DNA of 64,000 bases from Lutjanus erythropterus. Lineage: Eukaryota > Chordata > Actinopteri > Lutjaniformes > Lutjanidae. Where the stretch lies: contig CM034607.1 in NCBI GenBank assembly GCA_020091685.1, forward strand, positions 16,607,221 through 16,671,220. Direction: 5' to 3'. This document shows, piece after piece, positions 36,505 through 49,737 of this stretch; the first letter of the stretch is position 1; every line of letters starts with the position of its first letter. The notes below the pieces were generated by a model. That model did no database searches and was not told where the DNA came from. It saw nothing but the letters and a program-made list of their open reading frames with translations. A program made the position numbers and the translations under genes.

Positions 36505-37060
36505 ATCAATAGTTCGGCATTTTGGGGAATAATCTGTAATATGTAACATTTCTGCACTAAAATGGCTAAAACACTAATATGTTATATATTTTGTTGACTT
36601 GTGGACTTGCATTACAGTTTTTTTCATCATTTACTTAAAGTAACAGAGTGTTTCCTGCTGGCCATTGCTAGCTAGTTATTATAACGACGGGCAGGACAGG
36701 GGATACATTGGATACGTCAGTGTGCGAAGAAGGAAGTCGCCAGACACGCCAAAACATACCTAACGTCAGATGGATTTTCATCAGATATGGTTGCTGTTTA
36801 AAAATGAAAATAACAGCTCCCATGAGCGCACGCCACTTCACAGCATGTTTTAATGTGAGAGAGACCCCTAGTGGCAGAATTTAAATATTGTGCATTTGAT
36901 TAGTTTTAATGCTGAGAGTTAGATAAGAACATCAAAACTATTCACATATGTGTATGTTAAATATATGGACACAGATAGCAGCTGCTTAGCTTAGCATAAA
37001 GCGTAAAGACTTGAAACTTGAAACTCATACTGAGCAGGTCTCCATACCCCAAATGACATT
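36505..37060. repeat. Fragments of the 'aaaggaatagttygacatttt' fish repeat
   Basis: 'aatagttcggcattttgggg' (36507) and 'gcttagcttagcataaagcg' (36986) are pieces of a common fish repeat. Between them is other repeat-like sequence with 'gagacccctagtggcaga'. The boundaries are vague. Confidence 0.4.
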
Positions 37061-37962
37061 ATTTACAAAGATCCAACAGTTTCAGCCATGAGCAAGCACT
37101 TGGCAACAGTGGCAAAGAAAAACTAACTTTAACAGAGAGAAACCTGGAGAGGGGAGCTTCTTATTTTAGCGTACAGTGTGATATCAATGCATATAATGCA
37201 TATTTCCCATAATTTCAAACAATTTCTTTAAAAGATTATGGCAGTCTTCTGTTGAGATTTCCTGTGTTTATCTTTCCCATGTGAGTTCTTGCCAACTCCC
37301 TCCTTCCTATTCTTCTTTCTACTGTTACCCACTTTCCCCTCATCCTCAACATACTACCAACCCTTATTTCTATTTCATCTGACAGCCCCTCACCCTCACC
37401 CCAACAATCAAGACAGCTGTGGTGCTGTTTGCATACATACCCTGTTGTCCGCATACATCAACTAATTTTCCACCTGTGACACAGCAGGGGCTGTTATCAC
37501 AGTTTTCCCTCTGTATGCCACACAGATCCCCACCTTTAATGCATCCAGGAAGAGGCCCCTGACCAAGATTAGGCTTTTTATTACACTATTTGGCTTCCAA
37601 TCAGCTTGATAAGAACTGAACCGAGGTGTGGATTGAATTTCCTCTCAATATTCCACTGACTTCATATCTCTGTGGTCGGAGTTGAATCTAACACGCTGCA
37701 GTCTCACCCAGCAGCTGACGTCCTGTCATCCTGACCTCACATACTTTCCTCAGGAACCAAAACAGAGGCTGGTTAGGTGCAGTTTCCACTTTAGCAACCG
37801 GTCCAACTTTATCTGCGCAGGCTGACCTGCTGCTGCTGGAATGTGTTGCTCCTGCCAGGTCTGAATGCAGACAAATAACTTTGTAATTAGGTAAAATTTC
37901 CACACACGAAAAGTGACATGTATGGAGGTGAACACTGTAAAAATGAACTATTTGTTTTAACT

Positions 37963-38300
37963 CAAAGCTACTACAAGGAACTTCATATATTATTGATTTT
38001 AGACGTCCCTTTGGACAAATGTGGTAGTGTTTCCACTGTAATAACCACGAAATATAACACTGAAATAAAATTATCTGAATTAAAATATCCTACTGCTCGT
38101 TTTTAACTGGCTAACATACTACAGTGTGTACTTTGGCTGGGAAATTGTGACATTGGTTTGTTTCATCTGATTTCAAGGAGAATCCTGGCCAATCTTCTTG
38201 CAGATGGTCTCATTTGCTTTTGTAGGTCATATAAAGGGCATCATTATTCATTTACGACAGTTTGATAACCAGTCAGAAACTCCTCGCTTTAGCTTTAAAG
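37963..38300 (+). mobile_element. ~340-bp MITE, TTAAAGCTACTACAAGGAAC family, copy A
   Basis: It starts CAAAGCTACTACAAGGAACT and ends 'gctttagctttaa', the inverted counterpart. The interior has 'gtgtttccactgtaataacc', 'catctgatttcaaggagaat', 'ggtctcatttgcttttgtag' and 'tttgataaccagtcag'. Copies B to E of the same family lie at 51882-52082, 46905-47850 (interrupted), 58094-58340 (inverted) and 63445-63760. Confidence 0.75.
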
Positions 38301-39799
38301 AAAAAGCATCTGGACTGCTTTAAAATTTTAAGTTGTGCGAATTAACAAATAAAGTTGTCTAGTCAAACTTTTATTTCATTGTTGGGCCAGATAAGGGTGC
38401 ATAGGTGATGCACTATATTGTGCAAGATACGATAAAAAAAGTCTTTTATTTTTTGAACTGTGTTTAATATCACAGGCACAGTGGCACAACTGCATCAATA
38501 TTCTGCCAATATAACTAAATTAAATTTTCATCTCATTAAGGTGATTCCTGGGTAGCACCGATGCCAGGCCTGTACACAGCTACAGTAGAGCAGTACAGAC
38601 TTACAAACTGATACAAAGATAGACAGAGAGTACTACCCCAGCTTTACTCTAATGTGTCATCAGTACCCAGTGTGCTGTGACATGTTTACTGTATCTAAAA
38701 TTGGTGCTGGTGATAAACACATTAGCGCTGCGATGGGGAATTTGACGAACAGTGACTATGGCTCTGCGAGGATTAGTTTAGTCCACTCACTGTTTGTTTA
38801 TCTCCTTTTCTTATGCAACACGGACTGCACTCGCTCAGATGCATGCTGTTCATTCATACAGCCATCACCATCCTTGGCGCATAGCTTGATGGCGACTATT
38901 CCTTTTTAAAGTAATGATTTATAAAGACTGGTTTGGCATGAAAGGACAAGCATGCATATCAGATTGTCAGCTGACTGCACTGTAGAGTTCAGTTCAACAG
39001 TGTGAATATGTGAATTAATTTGTTACTAGTCTTGTGCCTTTGCTTTTCTTAGGAAAGACAGAAGGTTGTCCATGCCTTTTTAAAGATACAGTCCTTTAAT
39101 AATTACACAGACGTATTTGTCTCACTGCATAGAGAATGTGTCAGCTGACTGTCTGTGTGATTATGTGACTCCAAACTGCCCTCATTATAACAAGCCTGAT
39201 AAAAACGTGTTGATATCAATTAATAAGACAGATTTCTTGTCTTAATCATGTTTGACAGATATTTTCCAGTATTACATGCATTTAGACAGGAAATTCACTG
39301 AACTGTAAAGGAGTTTTGCAAGTGTCCAGTTAGTTTAACCTTTGTCCCCAAGAGTGCACAGACCAAACAAACAATGTTATTAAGGCTTTACTGTTTAATG
39401 ATGACTGTTACACATCCGTAACATTTACTCAGCCTGGCTAGTCACTCAGTAACAACCTTATCAACATCAAGAGAAAAGAGGACAGTCTTATCATAACAGA
39501 TACTGCACCTTATTGAGATAACCAGTATTGAATATAGGTCGCACTCAGGAAAACTTCACATCAGATCACTGCTGGGAGATTTACTCTATAGCAAAAAAAA
39601 AACTACAATGTTTGTTTTTCTCTTGACCTGTAATAAGGTTATTACATGTTGCATAAATCCATAAAACACCTGGGACAGGTAACAACAACATGTTGAAGTA
39701 GTATACAATAATCATTATCAGTGTGTCTGTTGAGTTACGCATGAATAAATTAGATGTCATAGAAAACATGTAATGTACAATGTGTTTGACACAGTTACT

Positions 39800-39945
39800 T
39801 GAATTTTTAAAGGAATAATTTGACATTTTTGGGACACAGACTTGGTTCTTTTTTTTTCTTTCTCGCTGAAAGTTAGACGACAGAGATTGTTAGATAACTT
39901 AGCTAGCTAGAAACAGGGGGAAACAGCCAGCCCAGAGCTCAGCAA
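39800..39945 (+). repeat. Partial 'aaaggaatagttygacatttt' fish repeat
   Basis: 'aaaggaataatttgacattt' at the left and 'aactagctagctagaaacagggggaaacag'-like words at 39899-39925 match the order seen in this abundant family. The middle is shortened. Confidence 0.5.
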
Positions 39946-40525
39946 GAGGGACTGCCTGATTTCCCAGGGCAAGTAAAATGGATGGCTGTAGGAAGAACTG
40001 AATACAGTGTTGGAGGTCACAGGGGCATTTCCAAACTTTTTGACAGGGGTGGAGTGTGTGTGGGCATGCATGTACGCACATGAGCACATTATGTTTTATA
40101 ATTTTTTTTGAGTGATAAATAGCCCTGTAGAACAACAGAGTAGAACAATAAAAAATACAATATAAACCTCCCATACCTTATTATTTAAAACCCCAAAAGA
40201 AGCTGTGAGACTGCCTACAGGGACTCAGAGTGACTGGATCAAATCCTTATAGTGAGACAAATCATTTTATGGGGGCTGTGAGGCTCAAGAAAATTTTGTT
40301 CACAATGTGAAGAATGGAATGGAAAAAAAAAATGTTTCTTTGGACTGCGGTGCATCTCATGATGTTTACAAGCTTTGGCCACTATGTAACTTCCTGGGGG
40401 CTTAAGATACCATTCCAGGCCAGTAATTCTAAAAACTCACTTGCCTAGTCAGACAAGTGGTAAAAAAAAAAAAAAAGAAAAGAACTGAAGACAGTTTTTT
40501 CTAGACCTGATGATGCATAAGCATT

Positions 40526-40571
40526 GACTCACTCACTCACTCACTCACTCACTCACTCACTCACTCACTCA
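40526..40571 (+). repeat. (ACTC)n microsatellite
   Basis: About eleven perfect ACTC tetranucleotide units. Confidence 0.97.
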
Positions 40572-41679
40572 CCACGCCCTTGTTCTGATTCATTTAGTTC
40601 AGTAAAGATTAAACAAGACAACTGACTTCAGTCTTTGTTACTATCTGATGACCATTATATTTAACAGTCAGACAGACATGACAGTGGTATTTAACAAGAA
40701 ACAAAAGAATGAAATCGGGCCACGCGCTGTTTGTAGTGATTCACGTGGACACCACAGGTAGCCCTAAACTTGGGACAGTAAATGTTCAACTTCTTTGTTG
40801 ATTTTACAAAACATTTGTTAAAATTTACCACTGAGGTCATCAGACACCGTCAGCGCCACAACATTAATGTTGTCTTGCTTTTCACTGAAAACACAATGGA
40901 GGAATACCTTTCTGTGTTTGTCACAAGTTTACATCACCTTACAGACCTTTTACTACGTGACCCCACACACATGCCATGTCATGTGTGTCTGAATCACCAA
41001 TTCCTGTTACGAGCACGTTGCATCACTGTGATTTTAATGTCTGGTTTAATCCACCCATGAAGAGGCCCACACACAGACTCCGGGATGAGTGTGTGTAGTA
41101 AGTACACTAAGTACAGTGTGTAGTTAATACATTTGCTGTACAGGATTCAGTATATGTGGAGGGTATGTAGCTCTGACCTTCCGAGTTACATGCTCTGTCT
41201 TTTATTATCTGCTCTGTTTGCAGTGGACAGCGGTGCATCATGGTCATGAACTCACAAATCAAACACACTTCAACTGGGTGACCCCTGACTGGCACACAGA
41301 GGGCAAGAGACAGCTTCAGCTTCAGTGCTGTACTGTGTGTAGTATGGGCCGACTGTAATTATGGAAGAGGCGGGAGGAGAAAAAGAAAAGAGGAACAAAT
41401 GAACAGCACAAAAATGAGGATCTCTCAGATTTCAGTATTCAAAAGTTGTACAGTATATTCCTGTTCTAGTCTTTCCATGCCGTGTCCTTACACCACCACA
41501 TCTAATGATTTATCTATCTTTACTTAACACTGCGCTCCCTGAAATCACTGTTACTAAAAATAACTATGGCTTTATTTGTCTAGCACTTTTAAAAATTAAG
41601 TCAACAAAGTGCTTCACGGGATGGAAATATGAGAACAGAATAAAACTTAATAAAGAGAAAGTTCCAATGTACAGAAGGG

Positions 41680-42176
41680 GCCCATACCTCAAGCTGATAC
41701 AGTACAGATACTTAAGTCGAACTCTCAGGTATTTACTTAAGTACTTATTTTTCAGACAAATTTTATTTTTACTCCTTATATGTTAACACAAATATTTGTG
41801 CTTTCTAATCCTTACCTTTTCTGGCCAAGCGCATTACTTTGGTTTTGATGCATTTGAGGGGAATAATTGAAGAAAATAACACGTAGAAAAGACAATTCCT
41901 TGCTTTATATATATCACATATGTCAGATGAAACAAGAAGAAATCAATGTAAAAGACATAAGATGAAACAGACAAGAGAGGGAGACTCGAGGATGAAGAAA
42001 AGTTGACTTTGCACAGAAACAGCTGACAGAAATGTCCTTCAGCTAATTTTTACTTTTATACATTGAGTACATTTCAAAGCCTGTACTTATTCACTTTTTA
42101 CCTGAGTCTTTTTTACACATATATCTGTACTTCTACTTAAGTCAGATGTGTATTTTTTTGCCACCTCTGCCCATAC
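41680..42176 (+). repeat. Fish interspersed repeat ('cagtacagatacttaagtcg')
   Basis: 'gatacagtacagatacttaa' at the left, 'ccaagcgcattactttggtt' in the middle and 'ctgtacttctacttaagtca' followed by 'gccacctctgccca' at the right are typical of a fish repeat that ends in 'ggcacct'. No coding frame is present. Confidence 0.55.
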
Positions 42177-42904
42177 TTGAGCACCTGTTTTGCCTCATAA
42201 AGTCTGCCAGCTGCTCCCACAAACACTGCAATCAGTCAGGTGAAAGTCCACTAGTTTTATCAAGCATTGAGACACACTGCGTCCCACATATGCTGCACTA
42301 AATCACTCAGTCTTTGTTTCACAATGATAACTGGACAGGAACTGTAGACGCATAAACTCATTCACTCATACGGATGCTCATTATGCAGCCTTTTTTTAAT
42401 GATCAGAAATGTATGTATTTATTTATTTGACTTCTGTCAATCGATATTGCTCCCCATGCTTTGCAATGCTACTAAGTGACTGACCTGAAATTAGCATACT
42501 GGTTATATTTTTCCCCTCCAATGCGCCTATTGTCCGATGTGTTCCTATTGAGGGCCTCACATTACAAGCTCACAGTGCAGCTATTGTATCTTGACAAGGA
42601 CCTTTCACACACTCATTGCCAATACTAGCACTTATTGGCAGATTCACAGTGTAACAGTCAGACCCTTGCAGGTGCGGAAATTTCCATGGAGAGCCCTGCG
42701 CTGTAGTACATGCTTAGTAAGTGAAACGAATGGATCTGGAATCACAAACAACATGCTTAGGAGATGCTGAGGGATGCATTTTTACACCCGAACCTCAACA
42801 CTCAGATTACATGTGCTCTGTGCAGTGGCAGAATCAGACTGTTTGTGGGACAGGGGCAGAAAAAATGCAAAGGGTACCAGCTGTATGCAGTTTGGTAAAT
42901 GGCA

Positions 42905-43350
42905 CTGTGTTTCATTTTATCCACTGAAATGGTGCACAGGATCTTGTTTTATCCACAGGAAGGGCAGCCTACAAGGCATTTTATCACGTTTTATCCACAA
43001 AATGACATCCCAGAGGACACTTTATCATGTTTTGTTTACCATATGGGCATCCAAGAAGGCACTTTATTATCTTTTATCCACCGGAAGCACACCTAGAGGG
43101 CACTTTAACACATTTTATCCACTGGAAGCACACTCTAGAGGGCACTTTATCACATTTTGGTGACTAGAAGTGCACCCTAAAGAGTGGAATCACACCCTAG
43201 AAGGCACTTAAACATGTCCTGTCTACTAAAAGCTCACCCTAGATGGCACTTTATTGCATTTTATCTGCCACAGGGGCACCCTAGAGGTGCACTTCATCAC
43301 AATTTGTCAGCTTGAAAGCCACCCTAGAGGGCACTTAATCATGTTTCTAT
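42905..43350 (+). repeat. Minisatellite, ~42-bp unit, about nine to ten diverged copies
   Basis: Tandem units with core words CACTTTATCACATTTTATCC, ACTGGAAGCACACCCTAGAG and GG recur from about 42905 to 43350. The cleanest pair begins at 43060 and 43100. The unit length is a multiple of three, so the 129-residue open frame over the left half repeats itself. That frame is an artefact. Confidence 0.8.
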
Positions 43351-44009
43351 TATAGAGTCATCCAAGAGTCCACTAGTGGCTATGTGCATGTTAAAAAGTG
43401 TCAAACCACAAAGAGGCCTTTCAGCATAGGCATTCTTTCAGATTAGATATCTACTTGAAGTCACTTATAGAGGGGTTTTCCCTCAAAGTAACATCTGTGC
43501 AGCAGCTCACACTGGAGCAAACTGTCTCTTTTGTGGTACTGATCACTGCATCTGGGGGACAAGCTAATTTTGATTAGACAATAGCAGTGTGCTATCAAGG
43601 AAAAGCGGTAGGATCCAAGGAGAGGGAAGGGCTTCCCTTTGTACAGACTTATCTCCTCTTGGCCTCAAATCAAGGTTGCAGGCCTGGCTGCATTCCTAGC
43701 TCCTCTGCCTCACACAACCACAGCCGACAATGCCTTAAATACGTCTTAAAAAATCTCAGCTGCAGGGATTGACTTTGACTTCTCAGTTAGAGTGAGATGA
43801 ATTATAGTTTGCAGTGGACAGTTTGAAAGAGATTCCTGCCCACACCCTGTCAGTTCATACTGGAGAGACAGAGCGCTGGCGGAGCAATGTAATTACCACC
43901 TTTCCATGACAGTGAACTATCAAATGTGTCACATCTTAAGTGTAAAAATGGCACAGCGACAACACACACTACACACAAGTGTTTTACAGAATAATCTGAT
44001 ACATCCGAG

Positions 44010-44170
44010 GTTGGGTGGTAACAGATTGCATGTAATCAGGATTACAAAATCAGATTACAATAAAAAGTAACTATAATAAACCCAAATTACATTAGACAAA
44101 ATGTGCACTTATAGTTACATTGCCGTTGATTACTTGATTACCTTTTTATTACAAATATGATATGCTGATA
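44010..44170. repeat. Partial 'taatc/gtaac' fish repeat
   Basis: 'ggttgggtggtaacagattg', 'atcaggattacaaaatcaga' and 'gttgattacttgattacctt' resemble the element at 29268-29873. It is truncated on the right. Confidence 0.45.
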
Positions 44171-45313
44171 TTTTAATCATTATTAAGTTTTGATTGCAAA
44201 CATGATATATAGGCCAGATGTGTTGTCTATCAAAGTAAGTTATTTATCTCAGGTTTTCAGTTGTGTTAATGGTGATGTAACTAATATATATTCATTTTTT
44301 AAAAGATGTCCATTTTATTTACACTGAAAATGGAAGACGAACATTTTGAATAAGTGTGCTCCTCTTACTGTTTTGTAAAATATCAAACTTACACTCAGGG
44401 GATGGTTGCAACATATTAATATACATAAAATTTTAACATTTGCTTTAGATCTAAGCATAGAGTTGTGAAAACAAGCAGTTTTACAATATTAGAATATCAT
44501 TTATTTATTTAGTAATATATTACCAGATAACAGTTGATGAGTCTTGTTTGTTTATTCATACGTTTATACATTTTTTAAGGAAAATGTTACAGGTTATTAT
44601 GTACCCTTTGATACGGCTGCTTAGTTTGAGGACAGTTGCAACAATGTTTTACAACAGTCCACACTCTGTCAACCATGGCAGGACATCATGTGCTAACTAC
44701 ACACACTGACCTAGATACATATTAAAAATATCATAGCAAGTCTTGATTATAACATTATGACAAAAAAACAGCTCATGAAATAATACATTCATATGTCCAA
44801 AACAAGTTTTTGTCAATAAATGCAGCAGCACGTGTTGAATGAGTCCTCTGTCTTCCTGCTGGGGAGAGGGTTGCATGCGTGACATCACTCTTGCATCTTT
44901 CTTGTTGCAACCATCCCCAGTTACAATGCTCCCCAGTCTCCCCCGTTACTAATGATTAAAAACTGCCATGTATTCATGTACTCAGTAACTGACCCAGTCC
45001 TGGATAAATCCCACGTACAGCTTAACTGTTTCATTCGCACCCATGTGAAAAACCAACTACCACACCCCATAAATAATGTTAAGAGAAAACAGGGAAGTGA
45101 AAGTGATTCTTCAAGATGCTTTTCAAAAATCCAAAGAAGTCACCATGAGGTGCCACGGGCAGTTTGGCAACACTGGGGCGGCACTGGTGATATGTCACGG
45201 GGGGTGAAATCGACCGAGTTTTCCCCCACGAGTCGCCCTCTGTCAACAGCTTCCTCATCATGCAACCGCTGGAAAGAGTCAAGCTGCGGAATCATTCCCA
45301 CAGCTGCTGTTGC

Positions 45314-45375
45314 CCAATAGAGAGAGCAGCTGGGAAATGGGCCGGGCCGCAGCACACCCCCAAGGCTTTATAAAA
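45314..45375 (+). promoter_or_regulatory. ndrg1: Upstream ndrg1 promoter (CCAAT and TATA)
   Basis: CCAAT at 45314-45318 and TATAAA at 45369-45374 sit in a locally GC-rich stretch, with initiation expected near 45400. About 140 bases later a good donor follows (CAACAG|gtaggt). The order CCAAT, TATA, short leader, donor is a standard promoter plus untranslated exon. Confidence 0.6.
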
Positions 45376-45399
45376 TTCCCTCATACATCCGCCTTGTGC

Positions 45400-45539
45400 T
45401 ACACGTTATAAACAAAGCGACGCTCCTGCCTGTCACTGCAACTATCTGCGCTGTTTGCAAAGAGAGAAAAAGAAAGTTTTGTGGACTTTTTTTTTTTTGT
45501 TGGGAGTGTTCATCTCAGGACAATCACAAGTTACAACAG
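45400..45539 (+). other. ndrg1: ndrg1 untranslated exon 1 (upstream promoter)
   Basis: The leader runs from the expected start site about 26-30 bases after the TATA box to the donor at 45540. It has no long open frame in phase with the next exon. It is proposed to splice across about 8 kb to the exon at 53534. The link is inferred from order, strand and splice signals. Confidence 0.5.
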
Positions 45540-45980
45540 GTAGGTTACTTGCAGATCCCTGTTTTTGATTATTTTATAAGGAACTGGGTGCTTCCTCGAG
45601 TCATAGTTGTAACATTAGTTTCGCAGCGTGTTTGAACACGTTGTTTTTCGTTTGGCAGTGCAGCTCCGCTCAAATACAACTTTAAGATAAGGGTTTAACT
45701 TCATTTCTCTGAGATATTTTAAAGGAAAACGGTGCAAAACATTTCAAATATATTTTAGAATATATTTAGAGTTTTATTCACAATAAGGGAATGCAGAAAC
45801 ATTAATTATTACGTGTTTATTACATGTTTTCAATATGTTTTTGTGTATTTCTGACATGATGTGATGTGCATTTCTATAGTGAGGCGGAGCAGTCCTCTTC
45901 CTCGCATGTAAACAGGTGGAGAATCATAGATCAACATACTTGTAACACGTGACACTGGAGGAACACACACAAGCAAGCAA

Positions 45981-46282
45981 TGCTACAACTAAGATCATGT
46001 TCATTGTCGATTAATCTGCCGATCATTCCCTCGACTGATTGATTAGTTATTTGGTCTATAAAATGGTGAAAACTGTGTCAGTTCTCGGTGTTTCCCAAAG
46101 TCTGACTTCCTTAAATTTTTGCTGTCAAAAAGGACTAAAGAAACTTGAATCATAGAATTTTGAGTTTTATTCTTTAAAAATCACTCAGTCCAAATCAAAT
46201 CAATTATTAAAAACCGATTATCAAAGTAAATGGCGGTCAATTTAATAGTTGACGACTAATCAATTAGTTGTTGCAGTTCTAC
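45981..46282 (+). mobile_element. AGCTGCAACTAAT-family MITE, copy 2
   Basis: Opens TGCTACAACTAAGATCATG and closes 'caattagttgttgcagttct', an inverted match. The interior shows 'gtcgattaatctgccgat' and 'ttggtctataaaatggtgaa', typical of the family. The middle third differs from copies 1 and 3. Confidence 0.7.
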
Positions 46283-46904
46283 AAGCAAGGAAGTTTTTAT
46301 ACAAAAAAATGTAAACACTATGAGTGAGAGCAATAATTGCATAACAAATCCGCTTTCTAGCCTTGATATTAAGAAAACAAACAAAAACATGCATGAGGGT
46401 GGAGAGATGGGGGATGGGAGGGGACAGCGCTTGTATCTGGCAGCATCAAAATATAAAAAATGGGAGGGAGCTAAAGCTGTTTTACTGGAACATGTAATAG
46501 CTTACGCTGCATGGGCAAACCAACAAAAACAGAAGGCACTTGAACCACAAATAAAACCTTTGTAAGACGACAGAAATGTCCCATTACTATTTTTCTTTTC
46601 CCAATACCAGTTCAATACCTGAACTTTGTGTATTGGCCAGTACTGAGTCCCTATCAGATAGTTTTAAAAAACTGCAGTCATTGTCAGTGGCTCAGGTTAA
46701 AACCTTTGTAAAACATGAACATATACATGCAGGGAATGGATACCATAGTGCATGACTTCGCCATCCTGGGAAAAGAAATTCCACACGGGACGCTGTTGGG
46801 AAGTCGCAGGGTCTTTTTTCAGGAATAATAAATTGTATACTATCAGATCAGTGCATGGACTAAATAGAAAACAGGAATAGTAACAGAAAAGCACAAATAG
46901 CTGA

Positions 46905-47850
46905 ATTTGATAAATACTATCAAAATTGTGTTGAGTTTGGAGCCCTCTGTGGATAAAAGTAGTAGTGATTCCACAGTAGTAACAACAAAATATACCCAGT
47001 GAGCACCCACTGGGATTTCAACATTGATTTCTTTCTGGTCGATATTCAATTTTCAACATCTAAAGCCTCTTTTCACTGTTTTCAACCAGCTAAAAAATGG
47101 TTTCAACATCACTGTATCACGAAACACTTAATTTATTTTTTATTATTATTTTAAAGAGAAACAATATCGATTAGTGCGAAGGCATTTCTCCAAAGTCATA
47201 TTTCACTGGTAGGTGAAATCTGGTCAGGACAAAGACGTAATTTCAACACATTTCATGTTTCATATAAAATGTCATAATTACGAACTGTAGAGGCCAGGGG
47301 TCTGCAACCTGTGGCTCGGGAGCTGCATGCGTCTCTTTCGTTCCTCTCCAGAGGCTCCCTGTGGCTTTGACAAAAAATTATGTGGAAATGAACAACAGTT
47401 ATTTTAATTACATTTTAATTTTCAAATATCATTGAAGTAGATCTAAAAATTCACTGCAGAGGATTCACAGCCTCGCTATATAATGCAAATCCTCCACCGA
47501 CTTAGCTTCCAGGCCACAACAGTTGTTTTTTTATTGTCTTTTCAATGAGAAAAAATTCTTGCTGGGTAATGTCAAGAATAAACTTACCAAAATAAAATCT
47601 CCTGCTTCATTTTAACTGGAAAATGTACTACCCGCTGTAACTTTGTCTGGGAAAATGTAAACACAGGCTCATTTCATCTGATTTCAAGGAGAATCCGACC
47701 CGGTGGCAGGCGCCAAAAATAACTATATAGGAATAGCAGATCTCAGTGATGCTCTCATTTGCTTATGTAGGTCATTTAGAGGCATCAGTATTAAATTAAG
47801 ACTATTTCATAACCAGTTAAAAACTTGTAGTAGCTTTAAGGAGGGAATGG
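46905..47850 (+). mobile_element. TTAAAGCTACTACAAG-family MITE, copy C, split by another insertion
   Basis: Left piece 46905-46993 ('gccctctgtggataaaagta', 'gtagtaacaacaaaatata'). Right piece about 47590-47850 ('aaaatctcctgcttcatttt', 'catctgatttcaaggagaat', 'ctcatttgcttatgtaggtc', ending 'aaaaacttgtagtagcttta'). The roughly 595 bases between belong to something else, including 'aggggtctgcaacctgtggc' at 47297, a hAT-type fish terminus. Part of the insert (about 47155-47300) recurs at 49935-50045. Confidence 0.65.
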
Positions 47851-49737
47851 CAGTCTGCCAAAATACAAAGCATATTCTCTATTGGATGTTACCCAGAAAA
47901 CAGTGCATCCTGACCTGTTTTCCAGTTGTGTTTCATTTCCCCATCTAATTCTAATGCTGAGATGTTTAACAAACACCTGTTTAAAAGATCATAAACCTGA
48001 CCTCAGAAGCTCTGATAAACTGTGGTGATACAGGAAGATACATCTCACTATAATGGTGTTTTTGAGCAATGATCCCCTGACCCCCACTCACCCATTTCCT
48101 GCAACACTGGAGACCCCCACGTTTGGATATCTTTCACAATCTGAAAATGTAGGTCTTTGTCAGCTTAGTCCAGCAGGCGTGCTGCTGCTGCTGCTGCTGT
48201 GCTGATATTTCAGAACCAGGGATTTGACAGATTAAGCGAGTTCCCAAAGATTAGGGAAGCAATCATTGTTTCTGCAGATGGATGCTGCAGGCTTGTGGAT
48301 TTAAAACTATATGGAGGCAACGGAGGGAGGGAGGATGGCCTGGCCTTGATTCTGGCTTCCTAAAATTGAGATTCGCTGTCCAAATCTAATCAGTACATAT
48401 GTTTGTCCCTCTCTCGGCGGGCAGAGAGAGTTTGAGCTCGTGTTGTTTTGTAACTTGGATGTTCTGGCTTAAAGTTGTGTGTCATATCTGTGGATTTGCT
48501 GTGGAAAACAAGCACTAATGTGTCATGTACTGTAGGCCTGCATCAGTGTTGTTTTCCCTCCAAAGCTCAATCCACATTATGTCGCTGTCAAGTGAAAACA
48601 TTGGATTTTCAAAAAGTCAGCTTTTCAGGAATCAACACATAAAGCCTAATCAGGAGAAATATGGTCATTTTCAAAGCTTAAGAGTAATGGATTATAATAC
48701 AGTCATGGAAAGGCTTTGTTACAGACTTTCAGTTTATTTTCATCTCTTGTTTCTGATAAAGTGAAACCATACCAGAATTTCACAGCCGAGTAGAGAGTTT
48801 GCATTCTTTGCTCTGCAGCTGATTTTGGGTTACACATTTCAGATCATCCTGAGCCTATATCCTCCCCCTGTTTCCTGTTCACGATTGCATAACACAGTCT
48901 CACTTCTGCCAGGCCGAAGCTGTTGCACTGAATAGTTTGTTTTCTTCCCCCACAGACTGACGTTCAACAAAAAGAAAAAAAAACACACACACACGAGTTT
49001 CAATAGGGAATATGCATGTAGGAACTGGTTTGACTTGGTTTAAGATAGTGTCTTACAGTTGCCTGTGACACCACCATGTCAGTTTGGAGTGAGGCCAGTT
49101 TAAAGAAAGCCCCATGCTGCAGCAGCAACATAAAATCCCTGTGAGAAAAAGATTCCCTGCAAAAATATCACTTCCATTTTAATTCATCGTTTGACAGCTC
49201 ATTTTAAATCTGAGAAACAACATAAAACCCTTTGTTCATTTATATGGATAGTTCAAATGTTTTCCCATGCAAATCATTTGATATACACGAGTCTGTCAGT
49301 ACAGGGTTATGATTCCATATATTGCAATGTATTGCAATACTGTACGCATCTAACTGCAGGAAAACTGTCATAGTGTAAATAACCATTATGCACCATATGC
49401 ATAAAATCTGAGTTTACGTTTTCATGCAATCAGATCAGTGAAGACAGATAACATCACTGTTATCTCTGCTGTTAAACACAGCACAAAATGAACCACTGCC
49501 ACAAATCTTAACGTATCACAAAATCACAATACAGTGTTTTTGAATCTTGCAATAATGTAAGCAAAGTGATCATTTGCTATTTTGAATCTAATTTTAGGAA
49601 AACCGTCACAGTATGAAGAACACACCACCATGTGCATAAAATCTGACAAGTTTCATTTTTTTGCGCATTTTTTTGAATCAGTACAGTATCACAAAACATA
49701 AAATGGTCATTCTCAAGTGAATCCGTATTTTCTTTAG

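Larger units (their letters stand above)
29151..45360. other. 16-kb intergenic region before ndrg1
   Basis: No host coding exon was recognised. The region is a patchwork of decayed mobile elements (29268-29873, 30412-31277, 32634-33180, 33733-34165, 37963-38300, 39800-39945, 41680-42176, 44010-44170), microsatellites (33307-33397, 34921-34978, 40526-40571), a 42-bp minisatellite (42905-43350) and a CpG-dense block (34430-34830). The parts between are anonymous AT-rich DNA. Distal regulatory sites for ndrg1 or the forkhead gene could lie here but cannot be picked out by eye. Confidence 0.6.

Noticed and set aside
42774..43163. 129-codon open frame
   Set aside because: It runs along the 42-bp minisatellite, whose unit is a multiple of three, so the frame stays open by arithmetic and the peptide repeats itself.
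44952..45320. 122-codon frame just upstream of ndrg1
   Set aside because: It lies in the ndrg1 promoter region, has a basic, Ser-rich composition without a domain, and overlaps the CCAAT box. There is no splice or poly(A) context.
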